Positions 33,968 to 42,122 of a DNA stretch of 64,000 nucleotides are shown piece by piece (the stretch's first letter is position 1; every line of letters begins with the position of its first letter). The translations under genes and the position numbers were made by a program. The DNA is taken from positions 1-64,000 of IMG/VR virus record IMGVR_UViG_3300047548_001509; one strand, written 5' to 3'. The notes below the pieces were generated by a model. That model was given only the letters and a program-made list of their open reading frames with translations, had not been told where the DNA came from and ran no database searches. Origin of the DNA: a virus.

Positions 33968-34309
33968 ATGAAATCAAAAACCGTACAGCTAATAAACACT
34001 TTTTTTGAACAGGTTGATCCATCACAGGTGCAACCTGATGATAATTTAATGCCTGATGCAACTAATGTTCAAGATACAGAAGAAGTTTCAAATGAAATTA
34101 CTGCAAATCAAATTGTAAATCTTGCAACAATAATGAGAGATTTTATTGTTAATATGTCTCAATTTGGTAATAAATTAGATACTGATGAGGTTGCAAGACT
34201 ATCTGGAGATAAAATAACAGCAGAAAATGCAATGCAAAAAATCTCAGAATATTCAAGAATTGCGACTAGTAAGCAACCTGACATGGGTGTAAATATTCCA
34301 TTAACATGA
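33968..34309 (+). CDS. Hypothetical protein
   Basis: A 113-residue acidic helical protein (MKSKTVQLINTFFEQVDPSQ...). It follows the previous gene by 3 nt and overlaps the next by 4 nt. T4-like phages often have small helical structural or internal head proteins in such places; no specific match is made. Confidence 0.7.
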   Translation: MKSKTVQLINTFFEQVDPSQVQPDDNLMPDATNVQDTEEVSNEITANQIVNLATIMRDFIVNMSQFGNKLDTDEVARLSGDKITAENAMQKISEYSRIATSKQPDMGVNIPLT

Positions 34310-35742
34310 TCAATACATTATATGACAGAATGGTTTCAACACAACCAACAAAATCATTAGTAGACGCATATAAGTCTATTAATGAAGCAACAGTTGTTGT
34401 AGATTTTGGTCAAGGTCATATTAAGCAATTAGAAGTAGATAATAATGTTGCTCGTGAAATATTATCACATAGTCAGAAAATTACCACCGACTATGATAAT
34501 CTAATTGATGAGTGGATTAAGACCGGGGGGTGGAATACATCTGAAGAGATTAATATTATCAAACCAATAATCATCAAAGCTCTTGAAGGTAGTATAAGAT
34601 TAACAAACAGGGGTGTTTTCTCACAGGTCATAAAAGAGATACAAAAGCTAACTAAGTTAAAGCCATCTCTTACAAATTTCGAAAGTAAGTTTCACTCAAA
34701 AAACTTTCTTGCGTTTATTGAAGATCTACGTACAAAGCACGATATTAAGATCATCACTAATCCTTCGGTAGTTTCTGTTATCAAAAATTCTAAGTTTCTG
34801 GTTGGTACCGTATCAGTAGGCCCTGGAGAATTATTAATCACTTTATTTTCTGGTTCACAAAAATCTGACATCGGTGATATTAAATTACTAAACGGTCAGA
34901 TGGTTGAAATTAAAGGATCTGGTGGTAGAGCTGGTAAAGGCCCATGGAATGATAGGGCTCTAAAATCAGCTGCTGATATAGCAGGACTACTAAAAAATAA
35001 TACATATATACAGCAACACCTTTCCAACATTACAACAAAAATCAGTAAAGTTGCAAAAAATTTATCTTCCAAATTATCTAAGTTTACTCCTGGAACAAAA
35101 CAAATTGTGGGTAAAAATGACGCTGTAAGAATTAAAGCATTAATAGACTATATCTATTATAATGCTAATAATTTACATCAAAAAAATATTGAGAAGATTG
35201 TATCTTTTAATCATCTCAAGCCTGAGAACCTCAGAAATGCAAGTAGTTATTTCACCCAAACTCTAAACATTAATATTCTTCCAGAGCTTCAAAATCTAAT
35301 CAATGATTTGAATTTGCTATTCAAAGATAGGACACAGGGTGGCCAGACAGCAATGTTCAGACAATTTTTTGAATTGTTTAATCATAGTACAGGTTCAAAA
35401 CCTATTGAAGAACTAACAAAAATTATTTCTCAGTATTCAATGAGACCAGAAGTAGTTACAAAAGATATCAAAAAATATCTAAGCTCTAATTTTGGCTCTA
35501 TACCTATTGAGAGACTTGCAAGTCAAATAATAGCATCACTACAATTAACAGATTATCAAAATAAAGAAAAATTTACATATCTGCTTTTCTACGATAAATT
35601 TTCAGACAAGCAGCTCGTAATTGGGGAGTTTACAGATGATTATCATGACAACTTTAAAAAGATATTAACTAAGTCAAAATTCTTCAATGTTGATCCAACT
35701 ATTGTCAGAGGTGATGGATTTGGTATTACTATTAATATATGA
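34306..35742 (+). CDS. Hypothetical protein with possible PD-(D/E)XK nuclease core
   Basis: A 478-residue protein. Around residues 172-212 it reads VGPGELLITLFSG, then SDIGDIKLLNGQMVEIKGSGGRAGKG. A Gly-Asp-Ile strand followed by Glu-Ile-Lys is the arrangement of PD-(D/E)XK nucleases (catalytic D, E and K), although the rest is only a helical, Lys/Asn-rich chain. It overlaps both neighbours by 4 nt. The nuclease call is a hypothesis; a structural role cannot be excluded. Confidence 0.6.
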   Translation: MINTLYDRMVSTQPTKSLVDAYKSINEATVVVDFGQGHIKQLEVDNNVAREILSHSQKITTDYDNLIDEWIKTGGWNTSEEINIIKPIIIKALEGSIRLTNRGVFSQVIKEIQKLTKLKPSLTNFESKFHSKNFLAFIEDLRTKHDIKIITNPSVVSVIKNSKFLVGTVSVGPGELLITLFSGSQKSDIGDIKLLNGQMVEIKGSGGRAGKGPWNDRALKSAADIAGLLKNNTYIQQHLSNITTKISKVAKNLSSKLSKFTPGTKQIVGKNDAVRIKALIDYIYYNANNLHQKNIEKIVSFNHLKPENLRNASSYFTQTLNINILPELQNLINDLNLLFKDRTQGGQTAMFRQFFELFNHSTGSKPIEELTKIISQYSMRPEVVTKDIKKYLSSNFGSIPIERLASQIIASLQLTDYQNKEKFTYLLFYDKFSDKQLVIGEFTDDYHDNFKKILTKSKFFNVDPTIVRGDGFGITINI

Positions 35743-36458
35743 TCAAATTTAAAGACTTTTTTTTACTCAAAGAAGGTGGTAATGTTTTTAAAACACACCC
35801 AACCTCGAGAATTTCTCTCCAACATATACCTCAAACACTCAGTTTTTTGAGTAGTATTGTTGGGTGGGACGTATCTAAGAATTTATTAGGTTCAACAGGT
35901 AAAAAACCAACATCAGGAGACATTGATATTGCTGTTGATCAGCAAAAAATATCAAAGAAAAATTTTGAACAACTTTTAATAAAGTGGTGTGAAGATAGAA
36001 ATTTAAATCCGAAAGATTATGTTGCAAAATCTGGTATAAGTGTACATTTTAGAACACCAATTGCAAATACAGAAGATTTTGTACAGACAGATTTCATGTT
36101 TTACGATGATGTAAATTTTGCTCAATTTGCAGCGAGTAATGATGAGACACCTCCTCTAAAGGGTGTTCATCGCCATATGGTACTCTCAAATTTGGCAAAA
36201 AATTTGGGATATAAATGGTCTGTCACTGCAGGGTTAAAAAGTAGACAAACGGATCAAGTTATTGAGTCACATAATCCAGATAATGTTGCTCGACTCATTT
36301 TAAATGATAAAAGTGCGACAGCTAAAAATATTATAAACATACCAGCAATCTTTGAATTTCTAAAGCGTAAATATAGTGTTGATATGATTCAAGATATGGT
36401 TAGAGAAGCTCATGATACAATTTTAAAAGAAGGGATAGATATATATGATCAGCTTTAA
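35739..36458 (+). CDS. Nucleotidyltransferase-like protein
   Basis: A 239-residue protein with the polymerase-beta-type nucleotidyltransferase motif LGSTGKKPTSGDIDIAVD (residues 50-67), with Asp61 and Asp63 as metal ligands, and a third carboxylate candidate in DFVQTDFMFYDD (about 117-126). Such motifs transfer an NMP to RNA, protein or antibiotic targets. Its N-terminus MIKFKDFFLLKEGG resembles the T4 capsid-targeting peptide. It overlaps the ligase-like gene by 14 nt. Confidence 0.78.
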   Translation: MIKFKDFFLLKEGGNVFKTHPTSRISLQHIPQTLSFLSSIVGWDVSKNLLGSTGKKPTSGDIDIAVDQQKISKKNFEQLLIKWCEDRNLNPKDYVAKSGISVHFRTPIANTEDFVQTDFMFYDDVNFAQFAASNDETPPLKGVHRHMVLSNLAKNLGYKWSVTAGLKSRQTDQVIESHNPDNVARLILNDKSATAKNIINIPAIFEFLKRKYSVDMIQDMVREAHDTILKEGIDIYDQL

Positions 36459-37428
36459 GAGTTTTTTTATTGAAAATAATATTGGTGATCGTGTTGGTAT
36501 ACAACATTTGTATTCAGATTATAAACCAACAGAATACTCTATGTCTTTCGAAAACCTGGAGACTCTTATAGATTCTCTCAAAATGTCAAGGGGGCTTATA
36601 CAGCCTGGTAATTCACAGTTATCTGAAAAAGCTGATGGTATGGCTGTTAAATTTGGATTAGATCCTAATTTTAATTTCTTTCTTCAGTCTAGTTATAGTG
36701 GTCCTGTTTTTGATGGTAATTTTGATGGTAAAATAAAACATCCACCTACAAAAGTGGCTTTTGAAGAAGAGTTTCCAAAACTTAAAAAGCTTATATCACC
36801 GGTATTAAAAAGAATAGCTAAACAACACAAATTAAAAGGAATAAGGGTGAACTGTGAATGGTTATACTCTCCATTTGCTATTCATAGAGAAAATAAACCT
36901 GGGTTTGTTTATTTTGTCGCAACAAATTATAGTTTGGATAAGATTGGTAAGTGGTCAACTTTTCCAATTATTAACGCAACAGACTTTCAGGGTAATCCTA
37001 TTGATGATAGTATTTTTACTGAAATTGTACACAGCTTAAGTAGCTTATCAAATGATGACATTAAATTTGTAGATCTCAATGTAGTAGAGTTTCCTGTTAT
37101 TGATTTACGTGCTGAAACTATTGAAGCTGAAAAAGTTATAAACTCTTTCAAACTTAATAATCCGGATTACGAAGAGGTATTATATTCGGGTTCTAGAAAA
37201 CGTGAAGACCATGTTAAGAAAAAACAAATGAGACAAAGTCTTATTAATTCACTCTTACACATCCAAAAAGCAATGCATGTTAAAATACAAGAGGTTATTA
37301 CAAATATTGAAGGTAAGCTTGGTGAGTACGAAGGTATGGTGTTTAAACTACAGACACCATCAGGTAAGCCATTTTTGTTTAAAGTTATATCACCATCTTT
37401 TCACGAACAAAAAGGGAGAACTATATGA
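36445..37428 (+). CDS. ATP-dependent RNA/DNA ligase-like protein
   Basis: A 327-residue protein with covalent nucleotidyltransferase motifs: motif I SEKADGMAVKFG with the adenylated Lys62 (K-x-D-G), a motif III-like VNCEWLY (about 135-141), motif IV YEGMVFK (295-301) and motif V FLFKV with Lys313. It is minimal, with no obvious OB domain. It lies between a nucleotidyltransferase and an HxGH adenylyltransferase-like gene, all overlapping, which suggests joint work on nucleic-acid ends or on nucleotide cofactors. The N-terminus MISFKSFFIEN resembles a capsid-targeting peptide. Confidence 0.78.
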   Translation: MISFKSFFIENNIGDRVGIQHLYSDYKPTEYSMSFENLETLIDSLKMSRGLIQPGNSQLSEKADGMAVKFGLDPNFNFFLQSSYSGPVFDGNFDGKIKHPPTKVAFEEEFPKLKKLISPVLKRIAKQHKLKGIRVNCEWLYSPFAIHRENKPGFVYFVATNYSLDKIGKWSTFPIINATDFQGNPIDDSIFTEIVHSLSSLSNDDIKFVDLNVVEFPVIDLRAETIEAEKVINSFKLNNPDYEEVLYSGSRKREDHVKKKQMRQSLINSLLHIQKAMHVKIQEVITNIEGKLGEYEGMVFKLQTPSGKPFLFKVISPSFHEQKGRTI

Positions 37429-37970
37429 ACTTCAAAACATTCTTCGAAAATTATAAACAAAAATCCATCGCCGTTTTTCCCGGGGGTTCAAAACCCCCAC
37501 ATAAAGGTCACTTTAAAGCTCTTGAATATCTCCTTCAAACATGTGATGAAGGGGTTGTGTACATTGGTAACCAAGTGAGAGACGGTATAACAGCTGCAAT
37601 GGCTGAGCAAATTTGGGAAATTTATAAGAAGTATCTTCCGGTACCAGTAAGTGTATATATCTCCCCAGTAACACCCGTTAAATCTGTATATGATTTTGCT
37701 GATAACAATTTAGATAAACGAATCGTTGTTGGAGCAGGGGATAAAGATGATGATATTAAGCGGTATGCATACTTTATGAAGAATGTTCAGAAGTATCCTT
37801 TCGTTGAAGTTGTAAAGATTCCAATTCAAGAAGGTGGTATTTCTGGTTCAGTAACCCGACAAAGAATACAATCTGGTGATCCAAATGTTGTGGATTATTT
37901 TGTCCCTGATGTTGTATCTCCAGAAGATCGTGAAAAAATTAAACAAATTTTAGGACTAAATAGTAGATGA
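37425..37970 (+). CDS. HxGH nucleotidylyltransferase (NMN adenylyltransferase-like)
   Basis: The 181-residue protein has the cytidylyltransferase-fold signature SIAVFPGGSKPPHKGHFKAL with His26 and His29 (H-x-G-H), a GAGDKDDD segment and ISGSVTRQRI, which corresponds to the ISSTxxR ATP-binding motif. NMN, pantetheine phosphate and glycerol-3-phosphate are all possible substrates in this fold; the ISGS..R end favours an adenylyltransferase. It overlaps both neighbours by 4 nt and has a MNFKTFFENY start. Confidence 0.85.
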   Translation: MNFKTFFENYKQKSIAVFPGGSKPPHKGHFKALEYLLQTCDEGVVYIGNQVRDGITAAMAEQIWEIYKKYLPVPVSVYISPVTPVKSVYDFADNNLDKRIVVGAGDKDDDIKRYAYFMKNVQKYPFVEVVKIPIQEGGISGSVTRQRIQSGDPNVVDYFVPDVVSPEDREKIKQILGLNSR

Positions 37971-38332
37971 CCAGAAAAGAGATCAATACAATGGGTAAAC
38001 TTTATGAGTCTGTTGTTTTTGTTGCAAAACAACAAGACCTATCAAGCGAGCCTTCCCCTGCTGATAAATTTCATACACAGTTAAAGTCAGTTCTTGGTCA
38101 AACAACAAATCCAGATGAATGTGGTGACCCAGGAGATATTGAATTAGCTTTATCCGACTTAAAAAAACTTCATGAATACTCCAAAAAACTGCACTCTTTA
38201 ATTCAAAATAAACAAGATGTTGATGGGTGGATGCAATCAAAAATTACTAAAGCAGCTGATTATGTTTCAGAAGTCTATCATCGTTTAGATTCTATAGAAT
38301 CAGAAGGAGATATGTGTTGTGATGAATTTTAA
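37967..38332 (+). CDS. Hypothetical helical phage protein
   Basis: A 121-residue protein whose ATG overlaps the previous stop (ATGA); an internal ATG eight codons later (MGKLYESVV) is an alternative. The C-terminal GWMQSKITKAADYVSEVYHRL is a motif seen in many T4-like phage proteins of unknown role. It overlaps the next gene by 14 nt. Confidence 0.7.
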   Translation: MTRKEINTMGKLYESVVFVAKQQDLSSEPSPADKFHTQLKSVLGQTTNPDECGDPGDIELALSDLKKLHEYSKKLHSLIQNKQDVDGWMQSKITKAADYVSEVYHRLDSIESEGDMCCDEF

Positions 38333-38756
38333 AGAATTCTACATTGAAAAAACAATTATTGGGCTCGTTGAAGAAATAACAATTGACGAGCTTGGTCCTG
38401 TTCCATGTAAGGTTGATTCAGGTAATGGTGCTTATAATGTTCTTCATGGTGAAAATATTAGACATGGATCTGGAACAGTAAAGTTTGATACTGTTCATAA
38501 TAAAACTCTTCAAAAAGATGTTGTTGATACTATTGTTATCAATGTTGGAGCTGGTAATACAGAAGAGAGACCCATAGTACTGTTCGATATCAAGCTTGGT
38601 GATAAGGTGTTTAAGAATGTAAAATTCTCTATTGGTAATAGAACCACAAACGAATATCCTGTATTAATCGGTGCTACATTTATCAAAGAACTTGACGCGC
38701 TTATTGATATTTCCCAAAAAAATATATTTTCTCAAAATTTGACAGTTGATTTATAA
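38319..38756 (+). CDS. Retropepsin-like (RimK-associated protease family) protein
   Basis: A 145-residue protein with an aspartyl-protease-like core: LGPVPCKVDSGNGAYNVLHG, where DSG takes the place of the catalytic DTG/DSG, then EERPIVLFDIKLGD, NVKFSIGNRTTNEYPVLIGATFI and an ending ALID. This matches the retropepsin-like family next to RimK in bacteria and is found in some marine T4-like phages. The start MMNFKEFYIEK resembles a capsid-targeting peptide. It closes the 33.6-38.8 kb cluster. Confidence 0.78.
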   Translation: MMNFKEFYIEKTIIGLVEEITIDELGPVPCKVDSGNGAYNVLHGENIRHGSGTVKFDTVHNKTLQKDVVDTIVINVGAGNTEERPIVLFDIKLGDKVFKNVKFSIGNRTTNEYPVLIGATFIKELDALIDISQKNIFSQNLTVDL

Positions 38757-38848
38757 TCCGCGGAGACTAACTATTCTTAGAATAAGAAAATTGGGAAGCT
38801 GGGAAGCCAAAAGCAAAAACAGTATTTCAGTTGTTTTTCATAAATTCT

Positions 38849-38856
38849 AATAAATA
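38849..38856 (+). promoter_or_regulatory. Late promoter of the DUF1549/DUF1501 cassette
   Basis: AATAAATA, one mismatch from consensus, ends 8 nt before the DUF1549 ATG. An imperfect inverted repeat (AACTAT..TAGAAT at 38769-38783 and ATTCTA..ATAGTT at 38844-38859) overlaps it, so the promoter may carry an operator. Confidence 0.6.
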
Positions 38857-38864
38857 GTTAGAAT

Positions 38865-40643
38865 ATGAGAACGTTAATAGCAACTGCAATTATCTTGGTA
38901 TCATCAGTATATGGACAAGATTACAATAAGCTTAATAATTATTCACAAGCTATTGATAATATCTTAGAGTCTCAATATCAGAAAGTTAAGCTTAAGGGTA
39001 ATCCAATAATCAATGATGATCAATTTGTACGAAGAGCATATCTAACAATTATAGGAAGAATTCCAACAGTTGATGAATATGATGCATTTATTACAAATAA
39101 TCTTCCAACAAAGAGACAGGAATTAATTAAACATCTTCTTAAACACCCGGGTTATACATCTCATATGTATAATTTCTGGGCAGATGCTCTTAGATTGAGA
39201 GAAAGATTATCACCAGTTAACAACTTCAATGGTGGTCCTTATATTCAATACATTAAAGATCAAATTAAGAAAAACGTTCCGTATACACAATTTGTTAAGG
39301 ATCTTTTACAGTCATCGGGGTTATATTACACTAATCCAGCAACGGGTTATTATTACAGAGATCTTGGAATGCCTCTTGATAATTTAATCGCAACAATGAA
39401 AGTATTTGGTGGTACAGACATTTCATGTGCTCAATGTCATGATGACCCTTTCCAAGATTTCTCTCAATTAGAGTTTTATGAACTTGCAGCATTTTTTGTA
39501 CAGACAGATCTAAGAAATAAAACTGATAAAGAAATGCAAGAGAAAGTTGCTTCTCTACGAAAAGAAGTTGATGAACTAATTAAGCAAGATCCAATGAAGA
39601 ATAGAGGTCTCAACAATCAGATTAATAATTTCGTTCGAGCAACTCAAACAGCTGTTGAGGTAATCGAAAATAAAACAATTAAGCTTCCGCATGACTATCA
39701 ATATACAGATAAAAAGCCAAATGAAGTAATACAACCAAAGTTTCTTAAATCATCTGGAGAAATAAAGAATAAACACGACTTAAGAATTGATGCTATTAAT
39801 TGGCTAACATCACCACAACATCCAACATTTACTAAAAATATATCTAACAGATATTGGAGACTCATTTTTGGCCGTTATATTATCGAAGAATTTGACAACA
39901 TTCAAGATTCTGCTGTACTATCTGGAGATTTAATGACCATGCTTCAGAAAATAATGATAGATTGTGGATATAATACACAGCAATTTTTATATGTACTTCT
40001 CAATACAAAGCTTTTCCAAAGAGAAATGTATGATGGTGCATATGCAAATTCTGAATCATTTGTCTTTATTGGTCCTGTAAAGCAAAGACTTTCAGCTGAG
40101 CAATTGTGGGATTCTGTTCTGTCTCTTACATTGGAAAAGCCAGAACAATTTCAAACAACATTCCAGATTGAATACTCAAAAATTATGCAGACTTATTTGG
40201 AAGACATGACAATTGAAGGTATCAAGAAAAAGCTTGATCAATACAATAAGGTCATGCAAACAAAATATGATGGTGCTCCTAAGTATAAAAATTACATGTT
40301 AGTCCGCGCTTCTGAGGTTAATGATTTAACAGGTTCTAACAATGTGATAAGTCAACTTGGTAGATCAGATAGAGAATTAATTCAAACATCTTCTCTCGAG
40401 GGATCTGTTACGCAAGTAATATCTTTCATGAATGGACAGATTGGGGAGATTGCAACATCAAAAGACTTGAGATTAATGCAATTACTACAGGGTAAATCAC
40501 CTGCTGATAAAATTGAGATTGTTTTCAAAGCAGTTCTTTCTAGAAAGCCAACTATTGCTGAGAAGTCTCAATTTGCTGGTGTTCCGGACGATGATATCAT
40601 CTGGGCGTTGATTAACACAAATCAATTCAAATTCACTAAATAA
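38865..40643 (+). CDS. Secreted DUF1549-DUF1553 protein (planctomycete/verrucomicrobial type)
   Basis: A 592-residue protein with a signal peptide (MRTLIATAIILVSSVYG^Q). The DUF1549 part (about 25-215) has FVRRAYLTIIGRIPT, WADALRLRER and the hallmark CAQCHDDPFQDFSQLEFYELAAFF (quoted in part), with Cys188, Cys191 and His192 in a CxxCH. The DUF1553 part (about 300-590) has NRYWRLIFGRYIIEEFD and KQRLSAEQLWDSVL. In planctomycetes and verrucomicrobia these two domains are fused and sit next to a DUF1501 gene, as here. Their substrate is not established. The CxxCH is family-typical, but haem binding is unproven. It is shorter than most cellular homologues. Confidence 0.93.
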   Translation: MRTLIATAIILVSSVYGQDYNKLNNYSQAIDNILESQYQKVKLKGNPIINDDQFVRRAYLTIIGRIPTVDEYDAFITNNLPTKRQELIKHLLKHPGYTSHMYNFWADALRLRERLSPVNNFNGGPYIQYIKDQIKKNVPYTQFVKDLLQSSGLYYTNPATGYYYRDLGMPLDNLIATMKVFGGTDISCAQCHDDPFQDFSQLEFYELAAFFVQTDLRNKTDKEMQEKVASLRKEVDELIKQDPMKNRGLNNQINNFVRATQTAVEVIENKTIKLPHDYQYTDKKPNEVIQPKFLKSSGEIKNKHDLRIDAINWLTSPQHPTFTKNISNRYWRLIFGRYIIEEFDNIQDSAVLSGDLMTMLQKIMIDCGYNTQQFLYVLLNTKLFQREMYDGAYANSESFVFIGPVKQRLSAEQLWDSVLSLTLEKPEQFQTTFQIEYSKIMQTYLEDMTIEGIKKKLDQYNKVMQTKYDGAPKYKNYMLVRASEVNDLTGSNNVISQLGRSDRELIQTSSLEGSVTQVISFMNGQIGEIATSKDLRLMQLLQGKSPADKIEIVFKAVLSRKPTIAEKSQFAGVPDDDIIWALINTNQFKFTK

Positions 40644-40647
40644 TACT

Positions 40648-40854
40648 ATGACAAAAACTGACCAGCGTTTAATTTGGGAAGCTTATGTGGATTCATTTGA
40701 AGATAGTGAACTTCAAATGGGTATTGAAGTAGAAATGGAGCATACAGATGACCCAAAGATTGCTGAGCAGATTGCCAGGGACCACCTTGCTGAAAATCCA
40801 ACGTATTATACAGACTTAAAAAGATGTGAAGATCAAACAGGAAAAAAATTATGA
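40648..40854 (+). CDS. DUF5661-like small phage protein
   Basis: A 68-residue acidic protein with the compact pattern ELQMGIEVEMEHTDDPKIAEQIARDHLAENPTYY (quoted in part: GIEVEMEHTDDPKIAEQ), as in the DUF5661 proteins found in many phages and phage-like contexts. It is inserted between the DUF1549/1553 and DUF1501 genes with 4-nt spacing on each side, so the three are one transcription unit. Function unknown. Confidence 0.78.
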   Translation: MTKTDQRLIWEAYVDSFEDSELQMGIEVEMEHTDDPKIAEQIARDHLAENPTYYTDLKRCEDQTGKKL

Positions 40855-42086
40855 ATAAACTAAATCGTCGCGAATTCGTTCTCAACCTAGCTGCTACAGG
40901 GTTGGGTGTTACTGTATTACCAACCATTAATGCTGCTCCAGCTCCACGAAAAGCTGAGCATATCATTTACTTGTTTATGAATGGTGGTATGTCACATCTT
41001 GATACATTTGACCCAAAAACAAATGAAGAAGTAAAAGGGGAATTTAATACCATTAAAACTAATACTGGAGCTGATATTAGCGAACATCTACCTAATTTAG
41101 CTAAACTTGGAGATAAAATGGCTATTATCCGCTCAATGATGGTTACAACTGGAGCTCACGAACAAGCTCAATATCTTCAGAGAACATCTTATAAAAAGAT
41201 TGGTACAATTGTTCATCCAAATTTAGGTGCATGGATGTGTAATGTTCAAGATGATAAGAAACTTCGTGCTATTCCACAGAATGTTCTTATTTCAGGACCA
41301 GCAGATCATCCAGGTTCAGGTTGGATGCCAAAGAAATATGCACCGGTTCCGATCCAAGATCCAATGAGAGGTCTTGAAAATTCTGCTTTGAAAAATAAAG
41401 ACGAGTTTTCAAAGCGTATTCAAATCCTCCAACAACTTGAAAAAGATTCTCTTAAAGCTATAAACCCACAACAAAAAGCTTACAGTGAGTTTTATGATCA
41501 AACAATTAGACTGCTCAATTCAACTGAGTTAGATGTATTTGATCTTTCAAAAGAAACAAAAGAAACACGCGATAAATATGGTGATAACCGTTTTGGTCAA
41601 GGTTGTTGTCTTGCAAAACGCCTTATTGAAAAAGGTGGTGTGAAGTTTATTGAAGTTCAAGATGGTGGATGGGATACACACGTTAATAACTTTGAAGCTC
41701 TTGAAACAAAACTTAAGATTTTTGATACAGCTATTTCTGCTCTTGTTGAAGATCTCAAGCAGTCTGGTTTGCTTGAAAAAACATTAATTGTCATTTCAAC
41801 AGACTTTGGTCGTACTCCTGTAATTAATGTTAATAATGGTCGTGACCACCACCCGGGTTGCTTTAGCGGATGTTTGATTGGTGCTGGAATTAAAGGAGGC
41901 CAAGTACATGGGACAACTGACGAAAAGGGAATGAAAGTTGTTGATAAGGTTGTGTCTGTGCAGGATTTTAATGCAACTATTGCAGCTGCAGCAAATATAC
42001 CTGTTGATCTTGTTCTTCACTCACCAGAAGGAAGACCATTTAAAGTCGCCGATAAAGGTGTACCAATTCAAAGTCTTCTAGTTTAA
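40851..42086 (+). CDS. Tat-exported DUF1501 protein
   Basis: A 411-residue member of DUF1501, an alkaline-phosphatase/sulfatase-fold family. It has a twin-arginine signal (LNRREFVLNLAATGLGV, AAPA cleavage region) and the family landmarks LFMNGGMSHLDTFDPK, GQGCCLAKRLIEKGGVKFIEV, GGWDTHVNNF, STDFGRTPVIN, NGRDHHPGCFSGCLIGAG and GTTDEKG. Conserved Asp and His residues are therefore intact. In the planctomycete/verrucomicrobial group, DUF1501 genes follow DUF1549/1553 genes and the products are exported. Here the pair is in a phage late-type operon; the phage presumably acts on the host envelope or surface polymers with it, which is inference. Confidence 0.95.
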   Translation: MNKLNRREFVLNLAATGLGVTVLPTINAAPAPRKAEHIIYLFMNGGMSHLDTFDPKTNEEVKGEFNTIKTNTGADISEHLPNLAKLGDKMAIIRSMMVTTGAHEQAQYLQRTSYKKIGTIVHPNLGAWMCNVQDDKKLRAIPQNVLISGPADHPGSGWMPKKYAPVPIQDPMRGLENSALKNKDEFSKRIQILQQLEKDSLKAINPQQKAYSEFYDQTIRLLNSTELDVFDLSKETKETRDKYGDNRFGQGCCLAKRLIEKGGVKFIEVQDGGWDTHVNNFEALETKLKIFDTAISALVEDLKQSGLLEKTLIVISTDFGRTPVINVNNGRDHHPGCFSGCLIGAGIKGGQVHGTTDEKGMKVVDKVVSVQDFNATIAAAANIPVDLVLHSPEGRPFKVADKGVPIQSLLV

Positions 42087-42122
42087 TCTAGATATTTTAA
42101 TACAGTAACATAAATTAAATTT

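Noticed and set aside
38865-40643. Calling the DUF1549 protein a cytochrome because of CAQCH
   Set aside because: A single CxxCH is a conserved family motif of DUF1549, and the protein shows no other cytochrome c features. Haem binding is left open.
40646-40966. Minus-strand 106-residue frame
   Set aside because: It is antisense to the DUF5661-like gene and the start of the DUF1501 gene, both of which have clear family matches.
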